Made by a program: the position numbers and the translations under genes
Notes under the pieces: generated by a model
Told to the model about the DNA's origin: nothing
Seen by the model: the letters and a program-made list of their open reading frames with translations, nothing else
Databases searched by the model: none
NCBI RefSeq assembly: GCF_003007735.2
Contig: NZ_PXNQ02000002.1
Coordinates: 248,001-312,000 of the forward strand
Direction of reading: 5' to 3'
Length of the DNA: 64,000 nt
DNA from: Paracoccus methylarcula
Lineage (GTDB): Bacteria > Pseudomonadota > Alphaproteobacteria > Rhodobacterales > Rhodobacteraceae
In this document: in pieces, positions 40,861-49,597 of the stretch
Layout: each line of letters begins with the position of its first letter
Position numbering within the stretch: position 1 is the stretch's first letter

Positions 40861-41876
40861 GCGCCGATATCAAGGACAGGGCCACGCCCTCTGCGCTGGA
40901 GGTCCGGGGACTTTGCAAGAGCTTCGATGTCTCGGCCCCCTGGCTGAACCGCGTGATCGAGCGGCGCGAGCGGCAGATCCTGCGTGCCGTTGACGATATC
41001 GATTTCAATGTGCCGCGCGGCGGCTGCCTGTCGCTGGTCGGCGAATCCGGCTGTGGCAAATCCACCGTCGCCCGGATCGTCACGGGCCTGCATCGGCCCG
41101 AGCGGGGCGAGATGCGTTTCGCGCCGGGCAATTCCGGTCAGCCGATGACAGCGCAGATGATCTTTCAGGATCCATATGCAAGCCTGAATGCGCGCTGGAA
41201 GGTTTTCGACGTCATCGCCGAACCTCTGCGCGAATTGAAGCTGCGCAGCGGCAAGCAGGCGATCCGCGACCGGGTGAATGAATTGCTGGAAGTCGTCGGG
41301 CTTTCCCCGGCGGACGGGGCGAAATACCCGCATGAATTCTCGGGCGGGCAACGGCAGCGGATATCCATCGCGCGGGCATTGGCCTCGGAGCCGGAATTCC
41401 TGGTCTGCGACGAACCGACATCGGCGCTGGACGTGTCGGTCCAGGCGCAGATCCTGAACCTGATGCGATCCCTGCAGGACGAGTTGGGGCTGACTTACCT
41501 GTTCATCAGCCATGACCTGTCGGTTGTGCGGCACATGTCCGACCGGATCGCGGTCATGTATCTTGGCCGGATCGTCGAGGAGGCGCCGACCGAGGTGCTG
41601 TTCGCGCGCACCCGGCATCCCTATACGCAACTGCTTCTGGACACGATCCCGGATGTCCGCAATCCGCATCGCGACCGGCCCCTGCGCGGCGGCGAGGTGC
41701 CAAGCCCATTGAACCCGCCTTCGGGCTGCAGCTTTCACCCGCGCTGCCCATTCGCCGATGATCGCTGCAAGCGGGAAAAGCCGAAGCTGATGACCTGTGA
41801 CGACGGTGCCCATATCGCCTGTCACCGGGTCGAGGAAAGCGGCGGGCTTCCGGCCGGGGAGACGGTGAGCGCGTAA
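40857..41876 (+). CDS. ABC transporter ATPase (DppF type)
   Basis: Second ATPase (339 residues). Walker A GESGCGKST, signature FSGGQRQR, Walker B LVCDEPTSALD, C-terminal CSFHPRCPFADDRC motif. ATGA overlap with the DppD-type gene. It completes a full importer: two binding proteins, two permeases, two ATPases. Confidence 0.93.
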   Translation: MSADIKDRATPSALEVRGLCKSFDVSAPWLNRVIERRERQILRAVDDIDFNVPRGGCLSLVGESGCGKSTVARIVTGLHRPERGEMRFAPGNSGQPMTAQMIFQDPYASLNARWKVFDVIAEPLRELKLRSGKQAIRDRVNELLEVVGLSPADGAKYPHEFSGGQRQRISIARALASEPEFLVCDEPTSALDVSVQAQILNLMRSLQDELGLTYLFISHDLSVVRHMSDRIAVMYLGRIVEEAPTEVLFARTRHPYTQLLLDTIPDVRNPHRDRPLRGGEVPSPLNPPSGCSFHPRCPFADDRCKREKPKLMTCDDGAHIACHRVEESGGLPAGETVSA

Positions 41877-41900
41877 TCGGTCCTTGCCGGAACACTGAAC

Positions 41901-41995
41901 GCCGGGGGCGGGCCGTCCCGTCGCCGGCAGGTCTCTCGACCCGGTGGCGCACCCCGCCGGCAAACTCCGGCGAGGTATTTGGACAAAGAAGAAGG
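41901..41995 (+). repeat. dispersed intergenic repeat, copy D
   Basis: More divergent copy: GCCGGGGGCGGGCC stem, CCGTCGCCGGCAGGTCTC core matching copies A and B, and the GGCGAGGTATTTGG...AAAGAAGAAG end. It lies between the convergent DppF-type and flavin reductase genes. Confidence 0.6.
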
Positions 41996-42030
41996 ATCCC
42001 GAAGGCGGTGCGGTGGGGAAAGGCCGAGGC

Positions 42031-42678
42031 TCAGCCCCGCGTTTCTTCCTTCGCGTGGCGGATCGGGCGGATGCTGTCGAGCGGCGGTGCCTTCAGGACG
42101 AATTGCCGGTCCGAGGTGATGTAGTTATCGGCATGCAGCCGGGCGATGGGCTGGTAATGCTCGGGATCGACATAGCGTTTTTCGGGATCGAGGCATTTGT
42201 CGGCGACATGCATGTAGACCACTTCTCCCAGCACCAGAACGCGCCGGTCGAAATCGATCACCCGTTCGACGCGGCATTCCATCGCGCAGGGGCTTTCGAC
42301 GATCCTCGGTGCCGCGACCAGGGTTCCCGGAACGGGGGTCAGTCCCGCGGTCAGGATCTCGTCCACGTCATTGTCGAAGGACAGGCCGCAGATCAGCATT
42401 CCCTCGGCGATGCTCATATCCACCATGTTGACGACGAATTCGCCGGTTTCGCGGATATTGGCCACCGTGTCCTTGATTGCGCCGTCGGGCCGGGTTTGAA
42501 TGCCAAGGACGACAATGGGGGGCTCGTGCGAGAAGACGTTGAAGAACGACATCGGCGCGGCGTTCCTGCCTCCCGAACGGCCATCGGTCGAAACCAGTGC
42601 GATGGGGCGCGGGCCGACGAAATTAGAAAGGAGCCGGTAGCGGACATCCGGGGCGAGTTTGGTAAAGTCGAAATCCAC
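42031..42678 (-). CDS. flavin reductase-like protein (NtaB/RutF/DIM6 family)
   Basis: A 215-residue FMN-binding split-barrel protein. VGPRPIALVSTDG and AAPMSFFNVFSHEPPIVVLG are the flavin-contact stretches of the DIM6/NTAB group, followed by the CAMECRVERVIDF segment. The GTG at 42678 is chosen because CCGGAG lies about 8 bases upstream; no ATG fits. Such proteins supply reduced flavin to a monooxygenase or act on their own. It is divergent from the GntR gene across a double operator, so it belongs to the same regulon. No matching monooxygenase gene is visible nearby. Confidence 0.83.
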   Translation of the reverse strand: MDFDFTKLAPDVRYRLLSNFVGPRPIALVSTDGRSGGRNAAPMSFFNVFSHEPPIVVLGIQTRPDGAIKDTVANIRETGEFVVNMVDMSIAEGMLICGLSFDNDVDEILTAGLTPVPGTLVAAPRIVESPCAMECRVERVIDFDRRVLVLGEVVYMHVADKCLDPEKRYVDPEHYQPIARLHADNYITSDRQFVLKAPPLDSIRPIRHAKEETRG

Positions 42679-42766
42679 GAATGAGTCTCCGGATGGTATA
42701 TGTGACGTTGCGGCGATACGGCGGGTCTGCAAAAGGCAGAGTATTGAACATGAACTGGAACCGGTT

Positions 42767-42790
42767 ATTGTGAACAATATTGTTAACACG
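42767..42790. promoter_or_regulatory. double GntR operator
   Basis: ATTGTGAACAAT (42767-42778) is directly followed by ATTGTTAACACG (42779-42790). The first word is palindromic apart from one base and the second shares ATTGTTAACA with the racemase-side site. It lies 27 bases before the GntR start. Confidence 0.65.
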
Positions 42791-42816
42791 ACCGACTTGC
42801 AAGAGATGGATTTGGC

Positions 42817-43527
42817 ATGAACACGGGAGAAGGCACGAGCATCAACGGGGCGGATGGGGCAAGCCCGCTTTCCGTCGAGGAGATCCGCGACCGCATCTGG
42901 CTGGCGATCGCGTCGCGCCAATTGTCTCCCGGAACGCGATTGAAGGAAGAGGAACTGGCCGGTGTTTTCAACGTGTCGCGTGGCCGCATCCGGCTTGTGC
43001 TCAAGGAGTTGGGGCGGGAAGGGCTGGTGATCCTGCAGGCCAATCGGGGCGCCTTCGTGGCCGCGCCCACGGCCGAGGATGCCGCCGATGTGTTCCATCT
43101 GCGCCGGGTCGCGGAAACCCGGATCATCCGGCGCCTGGCCGAGACCATCTCTCCCGAGGGGGTGGAGGAGCTGCGCGGACTGGTCATGGCGGAGGCCGAA
43201 GCGGTCGCGGCCGGGGACAAGTCGGAAATCATCCGCCTGTCCGGGGCATTCCATTTGCGCATGGCCGAGCTGCTCAGGAGCAATTTCCTGATCTGCATCA
43301 TGCGCGAACTGATCGCGCGCAGTTCTCTGGTCACGGCGATCTATCGACCGCAGCATGATGTGCATTGCGGCCCGGCGGATCATGTCAAATTGCTGGATGC
43401 GCTGGCGGCGCGGGATGCCGGGCGGGCCGTGGAACTCATGGTCGAGCATATCGACCTGTTGGAGAGCGAGCTGGATCTGAGCCAATCCGTCAGGAAGTCG
43501 AACGATCTCAACGCGATCTTTTCCTGA
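42817..43527 (+). CDS. GntR-family regulator (FCD/FadR subfamily)
   Basis: A 236-residue repressor-type protein. The N-terminal winged helix (about residues 20-85: EEIRDRIWLAIASRQLSPGT, then LAGVFNVSRGRIRLVLKELG) is followed by an all-helical FCD ligand domain with RAFHLRMAELL-like and HVKLLDALAARDAGRAVELM stretches, whose histidines usually hold a metal. The double operator just upstream implies autoregulation, and the same motif at 31.7-31.9 kb implies control of the transporter-amidohydrolase operon and racemase. Confidence 0.9.
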   Translation: MNTGEGTSINGADGASPLSVEEIRDRIWLAIASRQLSPGTRLKEEELAGVFNVSRGRIRLVLKELGREGLVILQANRGAFVAAPTAEDAADVFHLRRVAETRIIRRLAETISPEGVEELRGLVMAEAEAVAAGDKSEIIRLSGAFHLRMAELLRSNFLICIMRELIARSSLVTAIYRPQHDVHCGPADHVKLLDALAARDAGRAVELMVEHIDLLESELDLSQSVRKSNDLNAIFS

Positions 43528-43544
43528 ACGCCGCGATCATATCC

Positions 43545-44483
43545 CTATCCCTGGGGGGTCATCGCCTTGCGTTGGCGGTTGCGCTCCAGCCCCAATTGCC
43601 GCTCGCGCCAGATGATCGTGATTCCCGCGATGATGACCAGGGACGCGCCTCCCAGCATGACCGGGGTGGCGATCTCGCCGAACAGGAACCAGCCGAAGGC
43701 GATGGACAGGATCATCGAAACATATTCGAACGGTGCGATCAGCGAGGCCTCGCCAAAGCGATAGGCCGAGGTCAGGAAGATTTGCCCCAGGCCACCCAGC
43801 AATCCGGATGCGACCAGCAAGGCGGCTGTCTGGGCGTCGGGCAGCACCCATCCGAAGGGCAGCGTCAGCAATCCCAGCACCGAGGATGTGAAGGAGAACC
43901 AGAAGACGATGGCCGAGGTCCGTTCCTCCTGGACCAGCTTGCGGACGAAGATCTGCGCCAGCGCCGCGCAACCGGCCCCGGCAAGCGCCACGACAGCACC
44001 CAGGCTGTGCCTTGGATCCGGCATTGTCCCGGACAGGCCAAGCTGCGGGGAAAGTACGATCAGCACGCCGCTCAGGCCGAGCGCGACCATGGAGAGCCGG
44101 AACAGCCGCACGTTCTCGCCCAGGAACATCGCCGCGAATATCACCACCAGCAGCGGCGCGGCATAACCGATGGCGATCACCTCGGGAAAGGGGAGCAGGG
44201 CGAGCGCCCAGAACATGAATCCCATCGCCGCCGTACCGATGATTCCGCGATAGAAGTGACCCATCGGCCGGAACGTGCGCAACCCGACCGACAATTCGCC
44301 CCGCCAGAGCAACCATGCGAAAATGACCGGGATGGCGAAGAAGGACCGGAAAAACACCTGCTGACCGGGAGGAACCCCAAGCCCGCCTTCCGAAGTCGTC
44401 TTCACGATCGCTGCCATGATGGTGAAAACGGTCACGCTGCAGCATTTCAGAACAATGCCGCGGAGGGGACTGTCGCTCGGCAT
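43545..44483 (-). CDS. EamA/DMT-type permease
   Basis: A 312-residue permease with ten predicted helices in two EamA repeats. It starts MPSDSPLRGIVLKCCSVTVF, and the second repeat has GEASLIAPFEYVSMILSIAFGWFLFGE, here split as GEASLIAPFEYVSM and SIAFGWFLFGE. The ATG at 44483 has a GAAAGAG ribosome-site-like element; an upstream ATG at 44522 is possible. Convergent with the GntR gene (17 bases apart). Cargo unknown. Confidence 0.8.
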   Translation of the reverse strand: MPSDSPLRGIVLKCCSVTVFTIMAAIVKTTSEGGLGVPPGQQVFFRSFFAIPVIFAWLLWRGELSVGLRTFRPMGHFYRGIIGTAAMGFMFWALALLPFPEVIAIGYAAPLLVVIFAAMFLGENVRLFRLSMVALGLSGVLIVLSPQLGLSGTMPDPRHSLGAVVALAGAGCAALAQIFVRKLVQEERTSAIVFWFSFTSSVLGLLTLPFGWVLPDAQTAALLVASGLLGGLGQIFLTSAYRFGEASLIAPFEYVSMILSIAFGWFLFGEIATPVMLGGASLVIIAGITIIWRERQLGLERNRQRKAMTPQG

Positions 44484-44703
44484 GGCTCTTTCAGCAGCTG
44501 CATGAGATGGGGGCGGGGTCATCCCTTGCGGATTATGGTGCCGTGGTGGAACGGTCAAGCCCCTTGGCCTTTTTCGTTCCCGGGAGAAGAGCCCGGACCG
44601 CGGATGTCTGGCGATGAACGATCGCCGAAACCTCCTTGCGGCCCGGCACAAGGGGCTGCGGTCATCATTCGAGCCCGCATGCCCCTATCGTCGAAGCCGT
44701 GGA

Positions 44704-45834
44704 TCAGCGCAGCAGCGCCCGGGCGGCATCCGGCCCCATCGCGTCGGGACGGCGGCATGTCGTGGCCAGCGTGATCCATTCGCCGGTCTCACCCGCCCTC
44801 AGGATCGAGGTCATCACGTCGATCACATGCAATGCCCGCGACTGATCGCAGAGGAAATCCCCGCCCTCGCGAATGGCCCGCGCCATGTCGGCAAGCCCGG
44901 CGGCACGGTAATTCGCCTTGTCGCCATCCGCATGGGGCTGGTTGGGAATGCCGAAGGGATGATCCCACGGCGCGACTGTGGCAAGATCCCCGCCGCGCTT
45001 GGCGATCTCGACCTCTCCGCCGAAGAAATTCGGATCGGGAAGGATCAGGCTGCCTTCGCTGCCATAGATCTCCATATTGCCGTGCTTGTGGCCATGAACA
45101 TCCCATGACGCGCCCAATGTCACCATCGCCCCCGATGCGAATTGCAGCAGGGCGTGGATCGTGGTGGGGGTCTTGACCGGGATCCGTTCCCCGGCGCGGG
45201 GCTCGGAGGTGATCAGCCGCTCGTCGCTTGCCTTTCCGGCGAGCGCCGTGACCCTTGCCACCGGCCCCATCAGGTTGACGAAATTGGCGATGTAATAGGG
45301 ACCGAGATCCAGGATTGGGCCGCCGCCCGGCAGAAAGAAGAAATCCGGGTTCGGATGCCAATGTTCCATTCCGGGCGACATGACATGGGCGGTGGCGCTG
45401 TGCACATGGCCGATCTCTCCGGCATCGATCAGGGCGCGGGCCTGCTGATGAGAGCCGCCCAGGAAAGTGTCGGGCGCGGAACCGACGCGAAGGCCCTTTG
45501 CAGCGGCGATTTCGGCCAGTTGACTGCCTTCCTCGACCGACAGGACAAAGGGTTTTTCGGAATAGACATGCTTGCCCGCCTCCAGCGCGGCTTTCGAGAC
45601 CTCGAAATGCGCGGCGGGGATGGTCAGGTTGACGATGATGTCGATTGCGGGATCGGCAAGCATCCCTTCGGGGGTCATGGCTTTCACTTGCCAGTCTTCG
45701 CCCGCCTTTGCCGCTGCTTCGGCATTCAGATCGGCAACTGCCGTGATCCGGATGCCTTTGAACAGCGGGGACAGCTCGAAATAGGTTTTCGAGATATTCC
45801 CGGCGCCCATGATGCCGATATTCAATTCGCTCAT
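44704..45834 (-). CDS. Gfo/Idh/MocA-family oxidoreductase (copy 1)
   Basis: NAD(P)-dependent sugar oxidoreductase, 376 residues. The Rossmann part starts LNIGIMGAGNISKTYF and has the catalytic-Lys motif HVYSEKPF. The C-terminal half carries [20 protein letters not shown] and WHPNPDFFFLPGGGPILD. The ATG at 45834 has GGGAG 6 bases upstream. Last gene of the leftward sugar operon, one base after the isomerase stop. Closely related to the gene at 61666; both share long identical stretches, so the two sugar pathways use similar chemistry. Confidence 0.9.
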   Translation of the reverse strand: MSELNIGIMGAGNISKTYFELSPLFKGIRITAVADLNAEAAAKAGEDWQVKAMTPEGMLADPAIDIIVNLTIPAAHFEVSKAALEAGKHVYSEKPFVLSVEEGSQLAEIAAAKGLRVGSAPDTFLGGSHQQARALIDAGEIGHVHSATAHVMSPGMEHWHPNPDFFFLPGGGPILDLGPYYIANFVNLMGPVARVTALAGKASDERLITSEPRAGERIPVKTPTTIHALLQFASGAMVTLGASWDVHGHKHGNMEIYGSEGSLILPDPNFFGGEVEIAKRGGDLATVAPWDHPFGIPNQPHADGDKANYRAAGLADMARAIREGGDFLCDQSRALHVIDVMTSILRAGETGEWITLATTCRRPDAMGPDAARALLR

Positions 45835-45835
45835 G

Positions 45836-46588
45836 TCACGCTCCCAACCTGGCATGCAGCGCCACACCGGCCTTGGCGAAACGCGCGTCATCGGAGGGGT
45901 TGTCATGCTCCATCACGAAAATCTCCGCCCTTGTATTCGCCAATGCCTTGTAAAGCGCGGCCCAGTCCAGCGTTCCGGTTCCGGGATCGGCCCACCCATC
46001 CTCGTCAAGCTTCTCGCCCTCGGGGGCGATATCCTTGACATGCGCGGCGGTGATCCGCTGCGCGTGTCTTTCCAGCCATTCGAAAGGATCGGCGCCGCCG
46101 CGGGCGATCCAGGCGATATCGGCCTCCCATTCAATATCGGGACCACCCTCCAGGATGGCTTGCATCGGGACGCTGCCATCCGCTTCCGCCTTGAACTCGA
46201 AATCGTGGTTATGCCAGCCAAAGCCCAGGCCCGCCGCGCGCAGCGGAGCTCCGGCGCGGCTCAGCCTTGCGCCGAATTCACGCCAGCCAGCAGCATCCTT
46301 GGGGCGCTGGTCGGGCTGGACGAAGGGCACGTAATAGGTCCGGATGCCAAGCCGTGCCGCCAGGTCGACGAAACGTGCCGGGTCGCTTTCCAGATCGGTC
46401 AGGTTGATATGGGCGCTCGGCGCGCGCAATCCGTTCACCTCGACCGCCCGCAGAAGCGTGTCGGGATCGTCGAACAACCCGCCGAACGGCTCGACCGCCT
46501 CATAACCATGCTGGGCCAGCATCGCGCAGGTCTGCTCGAGCCCGGCAAAATTTCGGGAGGAATATAGCTGATAGGAGAGAACAGGCAT
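45836..46588 (-). CDS. sugar phosphate isomerase/epimerase (TIM barrel)
   Basis: A 250-residue AP-endonuclease-2/xylose-isomerase-like TIM-barrel protein. Metal-site features include GFGWHNHDFEF, AAHVKDIAPEG and a final VMEHDNPSDD. It starts MPVLSYQLYSSRNF after an AAGGAACG ribosome site. Pairing with a Gfo/Idh dehydrogenase is typical of inositol- or keto-sugar-type pathways; the exact sugar is unknown. Confidence 0.88.
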   Translation of the reverse strand: MPVLSYQLYSSRNFAGLEQTCAMLAQHGYEAVEPFGGLFDDPDTLLRAVEVNGLRAPSAHINLTDLESDPARFVDLAARLGIRTYYVPFVQPDQRPKDAAGWREFGARLSRAGAPLRAAGLGFGWHNHDFEFKAEADGSVPMQAILEGGPDIEWEADIAWIARGGADPFEWLERHAQRITAAHVKDIAPEGEKLDEDGWADPGTGTLDWAALYKALANTRAEIFVMEHDNPSDDARFAKAGVALHARLGA

Positions 46589-46605
46589 TCATCGTTCCTT
46601 GCGGT

Positions 46606-47694
46606 TCAGAGTCGAAGTTCACTTTGCGGATCGAAAAGCGATGCGCGGGCGATATCGAAGGACAGGTTCAGCCTGGTGCCTTCGGGATAATGGGTGTCGT
46701 CCGGGGTGCGCAGCGCGAAGCGCTGACCGTCCAGCCGCAGGTAGATCACGCTTTCCGCGCCCATATGCTCCTGCAACTCGACGGTGGCCTGGATACCGGA
46801 TTCCGGCCCATCGGCCTGAAAACCGGTATGCTCGGGCCGGACGCCAAGTATCGCGGCCCCGTCGCGCGGGTGGCCGTCATATCCGTCAAGGCTGATCGCG
46901 CGGTCATGGAAACGAAATTGCCCGTCCGCGATTTCGCCGGAGATGAAGTTCATCGACGGAGACCCGATGAACCCGGCGACATAAAGATTGACCGGCTTTC
47001 GGTAAATTTCCCCGGGGCTGGCGAATTGCTGGATGACACCGTCGCGCAACAGGGCGATGCGGTCGGCCAGCGTCATCGCCTCGATCTGGTCATGGGTGAC
47101 ATAGACCATCGTATTGCCAAGGGTTTCATGCAGCCGCTTGATCTCGACCCGCAATTCCGCCCGCAGCTTGGCGTCGAGATTGGACAGCGGCTCGTCGAAC
47201 AGGAACAGATCGACATCGCGCACCAGCGCCCGCCCGATGGCGACCCGCTGACGCTGTCCGCCAGACAAAGCCGCGGGCCTGCGGTCCAGGTAATCCCCGA
47301 TCTGCAGGATCCCGGCGGCCCGATCGATGCGCTTGGCGATTTCGTCCCGGGGCAGCCGCGCATTCTTGAGGCCGAATGCCAGGTTGCCGCGCACGCTCAT
47401 CTGCGGGTAAAGCGCATAGGACTGGAACACCATGCCGATGCCGCGATCCTTGGGCTCGTCCCAGGTGACGTTCTTTCCGTTGATGAAGATCTGCCCGTCG
47501 GTAACATCGAGCAGCCCGGCAATGCAGTTGAGGATCGTCGATTTGCCCGAGCCGGAGCCGCCCAGCAGCACGATGAATTCGCCCTGCCGGATGTCCATGT
47601 TGACGTCATTCAGGACCTGAACCGCACCGAAGGACAGTTGCAGGCCCTTGATGGACAGGGATGTTTCGGATGCGTGATGCGTTTGATCCATCAT
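46606..47694 (-). CDS. sugar ABC transporter ATPase (UgpC/MalK type)
   Basis: A 362-residue ATPase of the CUT1 sugar importers. Walker A GGSGSGKST, signature [15 protein letters not shown], Walker [17 protein letters not shown], and a C-terminal TOBE/regulatory part with GVRPEHTGF. AAGGA lies before the ATG, 3 bases after the permease stop. Confidence 0.93.
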   Translation of the reverse strand: MMDQTHHASETSLSIKGLQLSFGAVQVLNDVNMDIRQGEFIVLLGGSGSGKSTILNCIAGLLDVTDGQIFINGKNVTWDEPKDRGIGMVFQSYALYPQMSVRGNLAFGLKNARLPRDEIAKRIDRAAGILQIGDYLDRRPAALSGGQRQRVAIGRALVRDVDLFLFDEPLSNLDAKLRAELRVEIKRLHETLGNTMVYVTHDQIEAMTLADRIALLRDGVIQQFASPGEIYRKPVNLYVAGFIGSPSMNFISGEIADGQFRFHDRAISLDGYDGHPRDGAAILGVRPEHTGFQADGPESGIQATVELQEHMGAESVIYLRLDGQRFALRTPDDTHYPEGTRLNLSFDIARASLFDPQSELRL

Positions 47695-47697
47695 GAT

Positions 47698-48593
47698 TTA
47701 TCCTTTCACGGCACCGGCGGCGATGCCGCGCACGAAGAGCCTGCCAGAGACGAAATAGATGAGAAGCGGAACCAGGCCGGTCAGGATGGTCGCGGCCATG
47801 TTCACATTGTATTCCTTGCGCCCGTGGTGGTGTTGACGATATTGTTGAGCTGCACCGTCATCGGGTAGTATTCCGGCTTGGTATAGACGACACCGAACAG
47901 GAAATCGTTCCAGATCCCGGTGACTTGCAGGATCACTGCGACCACGAAGATGGGCAGCGACAAGGGCAGCATGATCCGGAAATAGATCCCCCAGAACCCG
48001 GTGCCATCGACGCGCGCCGCCTTGAACAGCTCTTCCGGCAGGGTGGCGAAATAGTTGCGGAACAGTAGCGTCAGGATCGGCATGCCGAACACGGTATGGA
48101 CAAGCACCAGCCCGGTCAGCGAGCCATAAAGCCCAAGCTCGCGCAGCAGGATGACCATCGGATAGATCATCACCTGATAGGGGATGAATGCGCCGATCAT
48201 CAGGACGGCAAAGAAGAACTCGGCCCCCTTGAACCTCCAGTTGGCAAGCGCATAGCCGTTGATCGAGGCGATCAGGATCGACAGCAGGACCGAAGGGACG
48301 GTGATGCGCACCGAGTTCCAGAAGCCGCGCTGCAAGCCTTCGCAATTCAGCCCGGTGCAGGCCTCGGCCCATGCCTTGACCCAGGGCTCGAACGTCGCCT
48401 CGACCGGGGGTGAGAAGATGTTGCCAAGCCGGATTTCCGGCAATCCCTTCAGCGAGGTCATTACCATGACGTAAAGCGGCACGAGGTAATACAGCGCGAC
48501 CACGATCAGCGTGCCATAGATCATGATGTTGCGGCCCGAGAGCCGGCGGCGGGGTTTCGGGCCGCGCGGACCGGAAAATGCGATGTCAGCCAC
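47698..48593 (-). CDS. sugar ABC transporter permease (MalG type, frameshift)
   Basis: CUT1 inner permease, about 298 residues after correction, six helices. The coupling loop is EELFKAARVDGTGFWGIYF. The GTG at 48593 is chosen because GGAGG precedes it and it overlaps the upstream permease stop by 8 bases. The frame breaks at about 47816: GCAAGGAATAC lacks one A of an A-run; restoring it gives TTTGAKEYNVNMAATILTG and the proper end GRLFVRGIAAGAVKG with stop at 47698. Confidence 0.9.
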
Positions 48594-49488
48594 GCTTCCT
48601 GCCTCCGAATTCAAGATAGGCCCAGGGGATGATGATGATCGCCACCGTGACCAGCATCATCGTCGAGGCGGCAAAACCCTGCCCGAGATTCTGGTTCAGG
48701 AACATCTGGTCATAGACATATTTCGCAGGCACCTCGGACGAGATCCCCGGCCCGCCATTGGTTTGCGCGACCACGAGGTCATAAACCTTGACGATACCGG
48801 CCGTGACGATGACCAGCGCGGTGATAAAGACCGGGCGCAGCATGGGCACGACGACGAAAAGATAGGTCTTCCAGGCGGGCACACCGTCGATCCTTGTCGC
48901 CTTCCAGATCTCGTCATCGATGCCCCGCAGACCGGCAAGCAACAGCACCATCACGAAGCCGGTGCCTTGCCAAAGCGCCGCGATCACGACGCCGAACATG
49001 ACGATCTTGCCATTGTTGAGCGGATCGAAGGTGAAGCTTTCCCAGCCAGTCGCCCTGACGATCGACTGAAAGCCGAAATCGGGGTTCAGGATCCATTGCC
49101 AGACGACCCCGGTGACGACGAAGCTGAGCGCGAAAGGATAGAGCAGGATCGTTCTGAACACGCCCTCGAAGCGGATCTTCTGATCGAGCAGGCAAGCCAG
49201 CACGAAGCCGATCACGAAGGAAAAGATCAGCATGCAGGCGCCGAAAATGACGAGATTCTGGATCGAGACCAGCCATTTGGCATTGTTCCAGAGCCGCTCG
49301 TATTGCGTCAGCCCGATGAAATCGAGGCGCGGCAGAAGCCCGGACTTGGTGAAGGAATAGACCACCGTCCACAGCGAGAAGCCGACAAAGACCACCATGG
49401 CGGTCAGGATCATCGGAATGGCGGCGATCTTTGCGTTGAGATTCCGGAATAACCGGGATGGACGTCCGGAGCCGTTCGCTTTGGCCAT
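48586..49488 (-). CDS. sugar ABC transporter permease (MalF type)
   Basis: CUT1 permease (300 residues, six helices) with coupling loop DEIWKATRIDGVPAWKTYLF. The N-terminal basic stretch MAKANGSGRPSRLFRNL precedes helix 1. It starts 109 bases after the binding-protein stop, a gap that holds two hairpins. Confidence 0.92.
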   Translation of the reverse strand: MAKANGSGRPSRLFRNLNAKIAAIPMILTAMVVFVGFSLWTVVYSFTKSGLLPRLDFIGLTQYERLWNNAKWLVSIQNLVIFGACMLIFSFVIGFVLACLLDQKIRFEGVFRTILLYPFALSFVVTGVVWQWILNPDFGFQSIVRATGWESFTFDPLNNGKIVMFGVVIAALWQGTGFVMVLLLAGLRGIDDEIWKATRIDGVPAWKTYLFVVVPMLRPVFITALVIVTAGIVKVYDLVVAQTNGGPGISSEVPAKYVYDQMFLNQNLGQGFAASTMMLVTVAIIIIPWAYLEFGGRKRG

Positions 49489-49524
49489 GAATACGTTCCC
49501 GAATTTGACGTGAAGGATATATCG

Positions 49525-49585
49525 GGCCAGTCATCCTGGCCGCGATATGCCGGGGCAGGGCGCGGACGGTCCGAACCGCCCGCGC
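49525..49585 (-). promoter_or_regulatory. hairpins between binding-protein and permease genes
   Basis: On the transcribed strand, an 11-bp stem with one G-T pair and a TCGG loop (49560-49570 with 49575-49585) follows the binding-protein stop, then GGCCAG / CTGGCC (49525-49530 / 49536-49541). Same placement as hairpins at 35.2 and 57.2 kb. Confidence 0.6.
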
Positions 49586-49597
49586 GATTGCAAAGCC

